64,000 nt of DNA from Rhabdophis nuchalis (taxonomy: Eukaryota; Chordata; Lepidosauria; Squamata; Natricidae), in the NCBI GenBank assembly GCA_039707465.1, contig CM077643.1:39642605-39706604 (forward strand). Reading direction: 5' to 3'. Below are positions 1-10,801 of the stretch, piece by piece. Below the pieces are notes generated by a model. That model was not told where the DNA came from and ran no database searches. It worked only from the letters and a program-made list of their open reading frames with translations. Positions within the stretch are counted from its first letter, which is position 1. Each line of letters starts with the position of its first letter. A program made the translations under genes and the position numbers.

Positions 1-79
1 AAATGTGGCAAGAAAGGTGGTATAATGGGGCAAATCTCACTTAACAAATGTCTCATTTATCAACAGAAATTTGGGGCTC

Positions 80-338
80 AATACAATACAATACAATACA
101 ATAGCAGCGTTGGAAGTGACCTTGGAGGTCTTCTAGTCCAACCCCCTGCCTAGGCAGGAAGCCCTATACCATTTCAGACAAATGGCTATGCAAAAGCTTC
201 TTAAAGACTTGCAGTGTTGGGGCATTCACAACTTCTGGAGGGAAGCTGTTCCACTGATTAATTGTCCTAACTGTCAGGAAATTTCTCCTTAGTTCTAAGT
301 TGCTTCTCTCCTTGATTAGTTTCCACCCATTTCTCCAT
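80..338 (-). mobile_element. CR1 LINE 3' end, 5'-truncated
   Basis: Reading the minus strand gives the C-terminal part of a CR1 reverse-transcriptase ORF and its short 3' UTR, ending at low coordinates in an ATTGT/TACAA pentamer tail (80-102). The same segment recurs at 7716, 11485, 14632, 18765, 19786, 23765, 39176, 41776, 45930 and 58116. It is non-coding now. Assignment to CR1 rests on the family's typical C-terminal words seen in the longer copies. Confidence 0.85.
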
Positions 339-952
339 GACTATATCCACCAATTGTGGGCATAAGCTGAGGACTGCCTGTATTCTTTCCCACATCGCTG
401 ATTGAATGATTCAAAATAGCTCTTGTATTCTGTTACAATGAGAACAACATGTGGCACCATGTAGACTAATAAAAAAAAAATATGGCATAAGCTTTCCAGC
501 AGGATAGTCAACTTCATCAGATCTTGTAGAAAGAGATCGTAATTTATGAAAACTTAGCCATAATAAATTTATTAGTATTTAAAGTGTCAAAAGACTCTTC
601 CCCCTCCCTGCAATAGGATGAGTGGTTCTGCCGTGATTTAAGAAGCCATTTTGTTATATGATTTTGTAATTATGCCCTGAGGAAAAGTATTCATCCAAAT
701 GCAAAACTGGACTGTAAGAGCAGTCGTGTTTTTAAATACAATTGTGACTCTTCTGCTCTCTTGTTTGTTGATGGGAACAAATGAGCACCATCACGTGAAG
801 CTGACTGGCTTCAAGCAGGGCCGTTTAGTTGAGATTAATCTAATGCCCTCTCCTTTGAAAATGATACTCCAAAGACTTTCCCTTTTTTCTTACCAGCCTC
901 TAAGACTGAAGTAGATCTTCTTCTAAGCAGGGCATATTTCCTTCTCTTAGCA
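339..952. other. No recognised feature
   Basis: Moderately AT-rich unique sequence. A 71-codon open frame at 699-914 on the plus strand has no recognisable domain and no coding-like composition, so I do not call it a gene. Confidence 0.5.
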
Positions 953-1087
953 CAGGGGTCTGCAAAGTTGGCTCTTTTAAGACTGGTGGACTTCAACTCC
1001 CAGAGTTCCCCAGCCAGCTATGCTGGCTGGGGAACTCTGGGAGTTGAAGTCCACCAGTCTTAAAAGAGCCAACTTTGCAGACCCCTG
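953..1087. mobile_element. Palindromic hAT MITE, 135 bp, perfect arms
   Basis: Two 66-bp arms (953-1018 and 1022-1087) are exact reverse complements around a 3-bp spacer. The element begins CAGGGGTCTGC and ends GCAGACCCCTG and is flanked by a perfect 8-bp TSD, TCTTAGCA (945-952 and 1088-1095). CAGGGG-type termini plus 8-bp TSD are the hAT signature. It has no coding capacity, so it must be mobilised in trans. A 135-bp relative lies at 49916. Confidence 0.92.
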
Positions 1088-1123
1088 TCTTAGCACAATC
1101 CTCATCCCAAGTAGGGTGCTAAG

Positions 1124-1388
1124 GAGTAGTGGTATTCAGCCAGTTCAGATTGGTTCGGACGAACCGGTAGTAGCAACCTGCTGAGTAGCGACCTGCAGGT
1201 GGACCTGGCCACCTGCCCTGGCTTTATGCTGTCCTATTTAGCCACATCTTCTAAGCCACATGCATGCTGCAAACTGCACACATGAGCAATGTACATGCAT
1301 GAAAAGCTGCACATGTGAACGGAAGGCTCACGCTCACAGTTTTAGTGCACGGCGAATTGGTGGTAAAATTATGTGAAACCCACCTCTG
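1124..1388. mobile_element. Non-autonomous hAT element
   Basis: The left end resembles CAGTGGTATTCAG with small changes and the right end reads ..CCCACCTCTG. Flanks GTGCTAAG (1116-1123) and GTGTTAAG (1389-1396) match at 7 of 8 positions, as expected for an aged TSD. The interior carries the 'gaaccggtagtagcaacc' motif shared by hAT elements at 4978, 40646, 50084 and 59563. Confidence 0.8.
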
Positions 1389-1576
1389 GTGTTAAGTATC
1401 CAATGACCTTTTGCTTTTGAAATGGAAGTCAACTCATATTGAGAAATAACCTGCAGAATGTCTAGTTTATTTCCCTCCCATTCATCCAAGAGGTTCATGG
1501 GGAAGGGAGATGAATGCGTAAAGGATGGTAGTGTTTATCTGGTACCTCCTTTACTGGTGAAAAAGACCAGGGATGT

Positions 1577-2216
1577 CATGTACTACTGCAACGCTCTCTA
1601 CATGGGGCTCCCCTTGAGGTGCACCCGGAAGCTCCAGTTAGTTCAGAATGCGGCCGCACGGGGGATTCTGGGAGCGTCTAGATGATCACATGTGACACCT
1701 CTCCTGCGCGAGCTGCACTGGCTGCCTGTGGCTTTCTGGGTGCGTTTCAAGGTACTAGTAACTACCTTTAAAGCACTCCATGGCAAGGGACCTGGTTACC
1801 TGCAAGACCACCTCCTGCTACCAAACACCTCCCACCAACCAGTTCACTCCCACAGAGGGCTTCCTCAGGGTGCCATCAGCCAGGCAATGTCGGCTGGCGA
1901 CCCCTAGGGGGAGAGCCTTCTCTGTGGCAACCCCCGCCCTTTGGAATGACCTACCCCCTGACCTACGGACCACCACGGACCTGCGCCTTTTCCGTCGGAC
2001 CTTGAAGAGCTATTTATTTCGTGTGGCCGGCCTGGTGTAGTTTTAATTGTTTTTAGTAGGGGGTTTTAGTAGGGTTTTAGGACAGGCTAATCATTTAATT
2101 ATATTTTTAACGTATTTTATGTTTTATACTATTGATTTTTATCGTTGCCTGTACACCACCCTGAGTCCCGAAAGGGAGAAGGGCGGTATAAAAATCTAAT
2201 AAATAATAATAAATAA
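1577..2216 (+). mobile_element. L2 LINE 3' end with C-terminal ORF remnant
   Basis: Broken frames (1577-1685, 1692-1907, 1780-2040) match the C-terminus of the L2 ORF seen whole at 33459-36083, including YCNALYMGLPLRCTRK and LRELHWLPV. A stop and a frameshift disrupt it. The 3' UTR ends with the family hairpin region (CCCTGAGTCC...GGGCGGTATAAA) and an AATAAT tail. The copy is 5'-truncated to about 640 bp. Confidence 0.9.
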
Positions 2217-2462
2217 TAAATAATGTATCCTTTTTGTGGACCAAACCACCACTGAAAACCCTGGATGATGCAATTGGTTTTCTGGGATTTCAACAAAAGT
2301 ATTTGGGGCATCCAGATTAGGTGACCCCCTTTTCCTAGACAATTGGTTTATTTTTACTACTTGAAACATATATATTATACCTGATGTCTCTTTGGATAGT
2401 TCTCCAAGAGAGGCCAAATGGTTTTACCATGCCTGGATTGCATATCTGATGAGTTTTGAGTT
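2217..2462. other. No recognised feature
   Basis: About 250 bp between the L2 tail and the next element. Nothing identified. Confidence 0.4.
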
Positions 2463-2872
2463 CCATAATTTTTGGAGTATAAGACACATCTTTTACCCTC
2501 AAAAAATAGGCTGAAAATCTGGATGCATTTTATACACTGAATACAGTATTTTTTTGCCTCCTGAAACCCTTCCCCCTTCACCAAAATGGCCATGCAGAGC
2601 CTTTAGGAGCCTTGCAGAGTGCTCCTGGGGGCTGGGGAGGGAAGAAATGAGCGAAAAATTGGCCATTGTTTGCTCAGTTTTGCCCCTCCAGCCCCCAGGA
2701 GCACTCTGCAAGGCTCCTAAAAGCTATGCATGCACCCCCTTTTTTTCCAAAAAATGGGCCCGTTTTCACCAATAAACAGGCCATTTTTGGGAGATCTGCA
2801 GAGTGTAAAACCTTTTTTTTTTAAAATTGCCTCTCCAAAACCTTGGTGTGTCTTATACTCCGAAAAATATGG
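2463..2872. mobile_element. TIR DNA transposon (family X, copy 1)
   Basis: The start CCATAATTTTTGGAGTATAAG and the end, read in reverse, CCATATTTTTCGGAGTATAAG form ~20-bp inverted termini. Copy 2 at 16470-16886 shares the interior, including the 'cttcaccaaaatggc' word and GC-rich centre, so this is a real repeat family. Superfamily is unresolved: copy 2 is flanked by TA, suggesting Tc1/mariner-like target choice, but no transposase is present. Confidence 0.75.
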
Positions 2873-3080
2873 TTATTCAGCCGTCATTTTTTAATGGCAC
2901 TATTCCACCTCTTGCAAGTGACTGGTTAAATAAAAAAATGCCTGTATAAGTTTTTTTTTTAAAAATTACATTCCATCTCTCCCCTCCACACACTCCATGC
3001 AGAGTGGAACAATCTAACTATAATTTACAACTGATTGATTGAGCAATCAATCTACAATCCACAGGCTGTGATTTTTTTCC

Positions 3081-3213
3081 TTCATCTATGGGGGTTTTCG
3101 AGACAAGACTGGATAGCCACCTCATGAATGATTTAATTGGTCTTCCTGCATATTACAGAGGGTTGGACTAGACAATCCTTGTTCTTCCTTCTAACCTTAT
3201 AATTTTATGATTC
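3081..3213 (+). mobile_element. CR1 3' end fragment, divergent subfamily
   Basis: The region from 'gacaagactggatagccacc' to 'gggttggactagacaatcc' matches the terminal ~130 bp of CR1 as seen at 11640-11780, with more divergence. The remnant ends at a TTATGATTCTAT tail. Confidence 0.65.
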
Positions 3214-3269
3214 TATTGGACAGGAGGATCCTTGCTTAATTGACTCTTTGCAGCAACAGAGATGGACTG

Positions 3270-3509
3270 CAGGGGTGGTATTCCCTTCCCTTCCAGTTTG
3301 CAAATGTGAATGTGCACAAGTACACACGGGTGCTTGGTTTGCTTGCACACACCACCTCCGCACATGTGCACAGCCTTTAGCACATGCACTTTTCATGAAA
3401 AAAGGGCCTAAGTGGGATGCTGCAGAGCCAGGGAAGGTGGGGAGGGGCATCCATGATTTCCACTACTGTTTTGGGCAAACCAGTCCTAACTGGTAGAATA
3501 CCACCTGTG
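3270..3509. mobile_element. Non-autonomous hAT element
   Basis: It starts CAGGGGTGGTATTCC and its reverse-complemented end reads CACAGGTGGTATTCT. The TSD ATGGACTG is perfect (3262-3269 and 3510-3517). Overlapping open frames of about 80 codons on both strands here are translations of the element and not genes. Confidence 0.85.
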
Positions 3510-3649
3510 ATGGACTGTCTCCAGAACAATCTCTCTGCTATCTAGTCCTTGAGGTCTCCAATGGTGCATTTATTACCTCTGAAATTGAGGTCATCCCCCT
3601 TCTTGCTGGCCATCCTCTTTTCTTTCCTTTCACTTTCCCAACATTACGG

Positions 3650-3721
3650 GATACATTTATATCCTGCCCTGGGTCCTTTTGGAGAAGGGCGGGATATAAA
3701 TCAAATAAATAAATAAATAAA
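3650..3721 (+). mobile_element. L2 3' tail
   Basis: Only the last ~50 bp of L2 (CCTGCCCTGGGTCC..GGGCGGGATATAAAT) and an AAAT tail are present. The wording matches the 3' end of the full copy at 33297. Confidence 0.85.
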
Positions 3722-4300
3722 TTATGGTTTACTCAAGAAAGCCTTAATAGAAGTTGACCCTGGGCATTTCTAATTCTACAATTCTATTTTTTTATGATTT
3801 ATTCCCTAACGATTTCATGGTTGTTCTATAAACTGTTGCTTTCTCTTCCCTCCCCTTCCTAATTTTCTAACTGCTTTGCTTAGTTTCACTGGCTAACAAG
3901 CAAGCACATTTACTTGCAAGTAAATTCCCGTGTCTCGTTCCTTGGTTTTGGAAGCTTTAAGATGTTGGGGGGTGGGGGAAACATTGGCCCTTTTCCTATG
4001 TCACAGATCAGTGAGGTGCTTATTGTGTTCTGGGAACTCTCAGGAGGCTTTAATTGTCCCAGTCAATGAACCCCCAGTGGGTAAATTTAGCCTTAAACAA
4101 AACCAATGGTGCATGTAAGTAAACTAACCCCTCAGTCAGCTGTGAAATGAAAACTGCTGACTGCAGGGTTAACTACCCTGGTTTTTTTCTGAGACTGAAC
4201 TGACACCCCGTGAAGACTTCTCTATATGCAAGGCCTGCGAGGCTGTTTCAGTTTTCCATACGCTCTCACAGTTAGATAGCAAAGAGTACATTCAGATAGG
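3722..4300. other. No recognised feature
   Basis: Unique sequence with short random open frames only (for example 3930-4118). Nothing supported. Confidence 0.4.
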
Positions 4301-4308
4301 ATCAGAAG

Positions 4309-4586
4309 CAGTGGTGGGTTCTGGCCAGTACGGCCTGGTACAGTCATATCAGTAGTAGCCAGGTGCAGGTGACCACCCACCCACATTCTATACCTGTTTT
4401 TAAAGCAACCGGCCAATTGTGCATGCATGCACAGCGTGCGGCACCTGCACAACCTCCAACAAGCAGCTGGGTGTTGCACGGGCAGTGGAGTATGTATGCA
4501 TGTGCAGTGCGCATGCATGAACAGGACGCCTGGCCCCATGCACTGTGCAGTGTACCAGTAGCGACAGGGAGAGGAACCCTCCACTG
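4309..4586. mobile_element. Non-autonomous hAT element
   Basis: The termini CAGTGGTGGGTTCT and (reverse) CAGTGGAGGGTTCC are flanked by a perfect 8-bp TSD ATCAGAAG (4301-4308, 4587-4594). The interior is rich in GCATGCATG alternating purine-pyrimidine stretches, which also explains overlapping open frames on both strands. Confidence 0.9.
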
Positions 4587-4717
4587 ATCAGAAGTGGGCA
4601 ACACCTTCTCATCAAATCTGCCTATTTTGATGAGGACTGTATTTTGTTCCCTTTTTTTTCTCTAGGTTGGGGAAGGGGAAGAAAAATAAATGCAACAGAA
4701 GTTAAAGCCAGCGCAAA

Positions 4718-5282
4718 GGGGCTATCACAAAGAAAAGGGGGTTGCCTTATTTCCCAAAACACCTGAAAGCAGGACAAGAAGGGGTGGGTGAAAGTCTGTC
4801 AAAGAGAGATCCAACCTAGAAGTAAGGAGGAATTTTCTGACAGTGAGAATGATTAATCCATGGAACCGCTTGCCTCCAGAAATGGTTTGTGCTCCGTCAT
4901 TGGAGGTTTTCAAGAAAATATTGGGCCATCTTATCCAGGATGGAAATAGGACTCCTGCATTGGGTAGGGGTTTGAACCAGTGGTAAAATTCATTTTTTTT
5001 TTACTACTGGTTCTGTGGGCATGGCTTGCTGTGTGTGTGAGGGGAGGGTACTGCAAAATCTCAATTCCCTCCCCACTCCAGGGGGAAGGATATTATAAAA
5101 TCTCCATTCCCTCCCCATTCTGGGGCCATCCAGAGGTGGTATTTGCTGGTTCTCCGAACTACTCAAAATTCCCACTATTAGTTCTCCAGAACCTGTCAGA
5201 ACCTGCTAAATGTCACCCCTGGGTTAAACTAGAAAACCTCCAAGGTCACTTCCAACTTTTTGTTTCCAAGATTCCATAATGC
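4718..5282 (+). mobile_element. CR1 3' end interrupted by a hAT element
   Basis: CR1 sequence at 4718-4977 (CTGAAAGCAGGACAAGAAG through the final ORF codons) resumes at 5222-5282 (ACTAGAAAACCTCCAAGGTC). The break falls inside the conserved 'ggttggactaga' of the CR1 3' UTR, where the nested element 4978-5221 sits. Confidence 0.85.
4978..5221. mobile_element. hAT element nested in CR1
   Basis: It starts CAGTGGTAAAATTCA and ends TGTCACCCCTG. Flanks GTTTGAAC and GGTTAAAC match at 6 of 8 positions. Clean removal restores a continuous CR1 3' end, which supports the boundaries better than the decayed TSD. Confidence 0.75.
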
Positions 5283-5700
5283 TCACTTCAATGTAGGGCA
5301 AATCATCTCTGAATGTGTACTGGCTACTTTTTTATTGTTTAACTCACTAAGCTTCCTATGCCAGTTGTCCACTATTTGCCAGATGAGTTTAATTTCAATG
5401 AACAAAATGAAAATGTATGCAGAATAAAGAAAAGAACTGCTTCTTATTTTGCCCCTTTTCCATTGTTCAATTAAAAACAAACAACCTCGTCAGAACAAGG
5501 TATATTCTGTTCCCCAAGCTTTTTTCTATCCCTTTAACATGAGGTCATTATGTGGGGAGGATTTCAGGTTTGCACTTTTACTGTCTGCTGACAATCACCT
5601 CTTGTTTTATGTGGCAGATATATTTATTAAATTTGTTTTTGTTTTTAATCCCCTCTTTTTACTTTATAAATAACTCATGGCATCGTACTCCTTGTGCTTT
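5283..5700. other. No recognised feature
   Basis: AT-rich unique sequence with no family assigned. Confidence 0.4.
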
Positions 5701-5816
5701 CTATTTTCACCACAACACCAATGTTGTGGGTTGGGTTGGGTTGGGTTGAGAGAGAGGGACTGTCCCAGAGTCACCCAGCCTGCTTTAATGCCTAAGGTGG
5801 GACTAGAACTCTCCTA
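5701..5816 (-). mobile_element. tRNA-derived SINE fragment
   Basis: On the minus strand the sequence reads from a B-box-like 'gttctagtcccacc' through 'aaagcaggctgggtgactctggg' to a polypyrimidine stretch. The same family appears at 16318 (minus), 44036 and 46662 (plus). An internal GGGTT pentamer run lies at 5726-5748. It abuts the LTR at 5817. Confidence 0.65.
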
Positions 5817-6204
5817 TGTCAGAGTTCCAGTAAAACCCCCAACGAAAGAAGATTCTGAGGCTTGAGTTTCTCAAAGTTCCATTTTATTAGAGATGACATA
5901 CTGGCATCTCTGGGAAAACCCGAATCTGAAAGTTTCAAGGTTTTCCCCACCCAAAAGAAAGCTCAAGTCCCTGCCCATCGCCCACATGTCCATCACATGA
6001 TCCAATCCGACACTGTCCCAACTGGAGATGCCCTCCAGTCACCTCATCACAGCTGTCGGGCAAGGTGGCCTTGACTTTCTGAGAAAGAATATATTTTGAC
6101 TATATACCTCTCATACTCCATATAATCCCCCCTCCCATTTTCCCACAGTAGAAAATGTGGCAGGCCTGAAGACCCAATGTAAAAGATGACTTTGAGGTCT
6201 GACA
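5817..6204 (-). repeat. Solo LTR, family A (minus)
   Basis: It is the reverse complement of the LTR at 25562-25965: starts TGTCAGAGTTCC and ends GGTCTGACA. It shares the R/U5 region with a polyadenylation signal and the 'gcatctccagttttgg'-like block. No matching TSD is seen (TCCTA versus GCGCC), and no internal retroviral sequence adjoins, so it is a solo or truncated LTR. Confidence 0.75.
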
Positions 6205-7715
6205 GCGCCCCCTCCCCCAGCAGAAAAGCATGTTCTATAACAAGAATAACACAGGGGGTTAATTTCATATACCTAACCACCTCTTCCCCCCCCCCAAGAG
6301 CCCCTTTGGCTTATCAGGTTACTTGTCATGAAACTGCTTTACTAACCTATCTGCCTTTACATTGCAGCTTTTTATCCAGGTAGCTTCAGACAAAAGGTAC
6401 CCTTTCCAGTAAACTAAATATTGTAATTGACTCCTATATAGCCTGGAGTCTAGAATTTTTTTTCATTTCATAATGGGTTTCTCCTTGCACTACTATAGGA
6501 GTCTGAGTGTAAACTTTCCTAAAGATGCCATAACTAACTCATAATAAGAGCTAATGTTTTAATACAGAAACCAGAAACCAGTGATTTATTTACAGCTTCA
6601 TTAGGCATTATTCATTAGGCAAGATTTATTCGCAGCCATTTCTTTTGCTTTCTTTATCTGCTTCTGAACTTTGCCCCTGTTCCTTTCCTCCCCTCAGTCT
6701 GTGTCATAAATCATGTTACCCAATAGATACACCCATTTCAAACCAGCTACTGTAATCTGAGATCTGGCTCAGCTGACAGTATGCGTGGAATGTCAACCTG
6801 GAGAGTTGACCTTGGGGTCTTAGTCTAGAGCCAAGGTTTCTAGGTCAGCATCTTTACCTTACCCACTACATCAAACTGGCTTTATTTTATTTTATATTTT
6901 ATTTTATCAAATTTATATGGTTGCCCACCCCACAAGAAGTGACTCTGGGAAGCATGTAGCAAAAGATATAGTTGGCTAGTTAGATACTGCCCAAAAGGAA
7001 TAAATTTAAGAAACTCCTCTCTAAAGACAATTTACTTTTTTTGAAGACTGCCATGGCTGTACATCGAGCAATTTCAAGCTGTCCTTTTTAGGGGGAAACT
7101 AGCAAAGTGCTCTGTGCAGGGAATATGATGCAGTACAGACTAAAATGATGGAGAGTTGTCCTGTTGCTTGTCCCACAGAAGATTTTTTTTTGGATTGTCA
7201 GCTAAGTGACAGCAGCTGTAATTTGCAGTCAGAAATTCCCCTAGGCAATGGTATTTGCTTCTGGTTTCCAAACCCAAGGAATTGTGAAATTCTATTTTGT
7301 GTGTGTGTGTGTTTATATATCATGCTTGAGAAAAACTTTCCACTATTATGCACAGAATATGATATTAGATGAGCACAACATTTCTCTTGGACATTCTTTT
7401 CTCTTTGCTATTGACATTAATAAAATAGGTACCATTTACTATCTTCCCAAATGATTGCCAAAAAGAAAAACAGTGAAAGAAAAGTTTCAGAGAGTTCAGG
7501 TTGGAGCTGTATTATGGTACAATTTCTACACCTTGGTATCATGGTGTAGAAATCATAGCAGATAAAACCTGGGGAAATTATCCTTCTGATGGTCTGTTTC
7601 ACGAGAGGCAACGCTGAGATAATAATCACTGGAATTTATGATAGTTTAAAAAACCTTGGTTAGAAATTTATCAACCACCATTATCTCTTCAGTGATTTTT
7701 GAGTGCCATTGAAAA
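6205..7715. other. Mostly unique AT-rich DNA
   Basis: I see no gene or full repeat. At 6880-6960 a TTTTA-rich run leads into 'ttgcccacccc..aagaagtgactctggg', resembling the 3' tail of an unplaced squamate retroelement also seen at 14985-15110. A short GT run lies at 7300-7312. Confidence 0.45.
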
Positions 7716-8725
7716 ATGGATGAATACAGAATAACAGGGTTGGAAGGGCCCTTGGAGGTCTTCTAGACCAATCCCCTGTCTAAGCAACCCTACACCACTT
7801 CAGATCAGAGCCATAGGCACTGCCATCTTGTTTTTTGCTTCTGCGCATGCGCAGAAGCATTTTTTTAGTACTGAGCAGCACATCCCTCAGCAAACTGGCA
7901 GTACCAGAAGCCAGAACCCACCACTACCTCAAACACATAGTTATCCAATATCTTCTTAAAGACTTCCAGTGTTGGAGCATTCACTCACAACTTCTGGAGG
8001 CAAGCTGTTCCACTGATTAATTGTTCTAACTGTCAGGAAATTTCTCCTTAGTTCTAGGTTGCTTCTCTCCTTGATTAGTTTTCACTCATTGCTTCTTTTC
8101 TGCCTTCAGGTGCTTTGGAGAATAGCTTGATTCCCTCTTCTTTGTGGCAGCCCGAGATATTGGAATCCTGGTATCATGTCTCCCCCTAATCCTTCTTTTC
8201 ATCAGACTAGACATACCCAGTTCCTGCAACTGTTCTTCGTATATGTTTTAGCCTCCAGTCCTTTAATCACCTTTGTTGATCTCTGCACTCTTTCTAGAGT
8301 CTCCACGTCTTTTTTACATTGTGGCAACCAAAATGGGATTTAGTATTCCAAGTGTTGCCTTACCAAGACATTATAAAGTGGTATTAACACTTCATGTGAT
8401 CTTGATTTTATCCCTCTGTTTATGCAGCCTAGAACTCTGTTGGCTTTTTTGGCAGCTGCCGCACACTGCTGGCTCATAGTTAAATGGTTGTCCACTAGGA
8501 CTTCAAGATCCCTCTCACAGCTACTACTATTGAGCAAGCTACCACATATACTGAATCTGTGCATTTTGTTTTTCTTGCCTAATGTAGAATCTTACTTTTT
8601 TCACCATTGAATTTCATTTTGTTAGATATCACCCAATGTTCAAGTCTGTCAAGATCCTTCTGTATCTTAAGCCTATCTTCTGGAGTGTTGGCTATTCCTG
8701 CCAGCTTGGTGTCGGCTGAAAACAC
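7716..8725 (-). mobile_element. CR1 LINE, ~1 kb 3' portion
   Basis: Minus-strand frames at 8340-8564 and 8579-8725 encode recognisable CR1 RT C-terminal words: [46 protein letters not shown] and [15 protein letters not shown]. Downstream comes the usual CR1 3' end to the tail near 7716. Frames are broken by stops and shifts. A DNA-element fragment interrupts it at about 7806-7935. Confidence 0.9.
7806..7935. mobile_element. hAT-type fragment nested in CR1
   Basis: About 130 bp not found in other CR1 copies, containing the palindrome CTTCTGCGCATGCGCAGAAG and ending 'cagaacccaccact', a hAT terminus like that at 4309. Exact ends and TSD are unclear. Confidence 0.55.
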
Positions 8726-9477
8726 TTGAACTGGAAATGGTATGGCAAGCATATTCTTAAAAAGGCTACATTTGTTCTTCATGTCATTAAAAATAGGCAG
8801 ACCTGAAGGACTATCTAGTATTATGATATTGTTATTTGTGAAACAGGATCCCTGTTTGGAAATAAAGCAGATAGCTAAGATGTCGTCGCTAGTGGATAGC
8901 TCCCAGATTATTCTGTATTTGAAAAGTGACTCTTCAGAGAATATTAGATTCAACTGTGATTCAACCTGGGAATCTATCCTTGGATATAGGAAACAATAGA
9001 CTCCTTGTGGGTGATACTTAATGTTTGGTGAGTAGCAATTTTAGTTTTAGGTATGATAAATCGGATTATGGGGATTTCATGCTGATTAAGATAAAGCTAT
9101 GAGAAAGGTTAAAGAATCTTAAATTAAAACTGAGAGGAGAAATTTGAATAGACTCTTGTGCCTCTACATGAAAGGGAGAAAAGAGAAGAAGGTGGGGGAA
9201 AATTCTAAATGCTATCCTAGGTTAATCTACTTGGAAATAAATCATATTAAGTTCAGTAGTTTTAGTTCCAGGTAAATGAATACAGACTGCACCCTTAATT
9301 GTATTTTTCAAACTTCTGAAAGAAATCACAGGTAGCATTTCTTCCACGCAAATTACTAGAAAGCAATGATGGGACAGTGGTATTAGATTCCTGTCTTTCC
9401 TAAGAGTTTTATACATGACCTGACTGATCCTTGTGTGACACAAAATGGAGGTATCTTTGGATATATCACAGCTTATA
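8726..9477. other. No recognised gene; one copy of a local duplication
   Basis: Unique AT-rich DNA. Bases 9066-9103 recur at 9717-9754 with a few changes. No coding evidence. Confidence 0.45.
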
Positions 9478-9711
9478 GCAAATAGCACTTAGACTTCTAT
9501 ACCAGTTCACAGTGCTTTACAGCCTTCTATAAGTGGTTTCCAGAGTCAGCACATTACCCTCAACAATCTGAGTCATTTTACCAACCTCGGAAGGATGGAA
9601 GGATTAGTCAAGCTTGAACCACTGTGAATCGAACTGTCAAGCTGCAGGCAGCTGGAGATCAGCAGAAGTAGCCTGCAGTACTGCATCCTAACCACTGTGC
9701 CACCATGGCTC
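9478..9711 (-). mobile_element. tRNA-derived SINE, probably Sauria SINE
   Basis: The minus strand starts with a tRNA-like head (GAGCCATGGTGGCACAGTGG; B-box-like 'gttcgattcac') and continues through 'ccatccttccgagg' and 'ctgtaaagcactgtg' to an 'agtgctatt'-type tail. The same design is seen at 29660, 60782 and 61575. The name Sauria SINE is from memory of the family layout. Confidence 0.75.
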
Positions 9712-9754
9712 AATATTATGGGGATTTCATGATGATTAAGATAAAGCTGTGAGG

Positions 9755-10480
9755 AGAAATGCAATGCCTCACTGTTCCTGTTAAAAACAATTTAGATCCA
9801 ATCTTGGAAAGATTATTAAATTTACTTTGGAGCCCTGTAACAATATATTTAGTTGCCAAATCTATCGCTAAGGGATCTCCTTCCTTAGAGATTTCTGTGA
9901 CATTGGATCACCATTGGGATCAGGTTAAAACAGTTTGGTCCAGTTGCCATGATTCAACCTTTAAACACTTCTGGCCTGGACGATTCAGTCTTCATTGACA
10001 TATTGCAAGCCATTTGGAAAGAAACCCCTGAAGTTGGTGTGGCGAAAGTTGGTACCTTCCAACAACTCTCTGACTAACTAATTTTGCTCTGACTGATGAA
10101 GTTGCTCGGATGAGTAACAAAACATTGCAGATTAACCAAGTTTGGATTAGTTTCCATGATTCAACCTATGGAACACTATGGGGCAAATGGTTGACTTCTA
10201 CAACACCACTACAACTGTTGATGTTATTATCATCATTATGATTAATTCCTGTATGTCAAAGGTATGTATTTATTTATTTGATTTCTATCACTTCCCATTT
10301 CACACAAGCAATCTTAGTTTACAAGATTAAAATACAGAAATCCATCAACAATAAACCCCTGGCTAGATTCCAAAGGTAAATCATGAACCTGCTTGCCATC
10401 AATAGCATGAAACCACATCTATCCACCTGATCGAATTCTTGGGGTAACAAGCAGGTTGCAATGTATCTATGTACTATATA
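9755..10480. other. Mostly unique; possible Penelope-like scrap
   Basis: Bases ~10020-10130 contain 'gatgaagttgctcggatgag' followed by 'aacaaaacattgcag', resembling a widespread squamate repeat that I associate tentatively with Penelope-like 3' ends (compare 46990). The rest is unclassified. Confidence 0.35.
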
Positions 10481-10499
10481 AAAGGGATTTGGGTCTGTA

Positions 10500-10801
10500 A
10501 ATAAAGTAGAACATTATCTGCTGTGGAATATCAAAATTATCTGGTAGATTGTAGTCTAGAGTTGCAGGAGGAAGAAACTCTTTCCCAGAGGGCAAAGAGA
10601 CAGTGGAGCTTGGAATATCTAGCAGGCAGGATGGAAGCAAGGAACATCTATAGCAGTTCACATAGAATATTGGTAGTCTTTGCAGATAACTGTTTTAGTC
10701 TGGCAAGATTCTGTCTGTAGGTGAGCAACAATAAACTACTCAGAAGTAATTCTAACTTTAATGTTCTTGATTCTTTGGGTCTAACACAATCAAACCTGAC
10801 A
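10500..10801 (+). repeat. LTR family B, copy 1 (degraded)
   Basis: It shares with 12470 and 31350 an R/U5-like block (TCTGGCAAGATTCTGTCTGT, GTGAGCAACAATAAACTACT) that includes an AATAAA signal. It ends in CCTGACA at 10801, like family A. No internal coding region adjoins. The start is approximate. Confidence 0.55.

Noticed and set aside
5726..5750. GGGTT pentamer run considered as interstitial telomere
   Set aside because: The vertebrate telomere unit is TTAGGG; this is a short pentamer inside a SINE tail.
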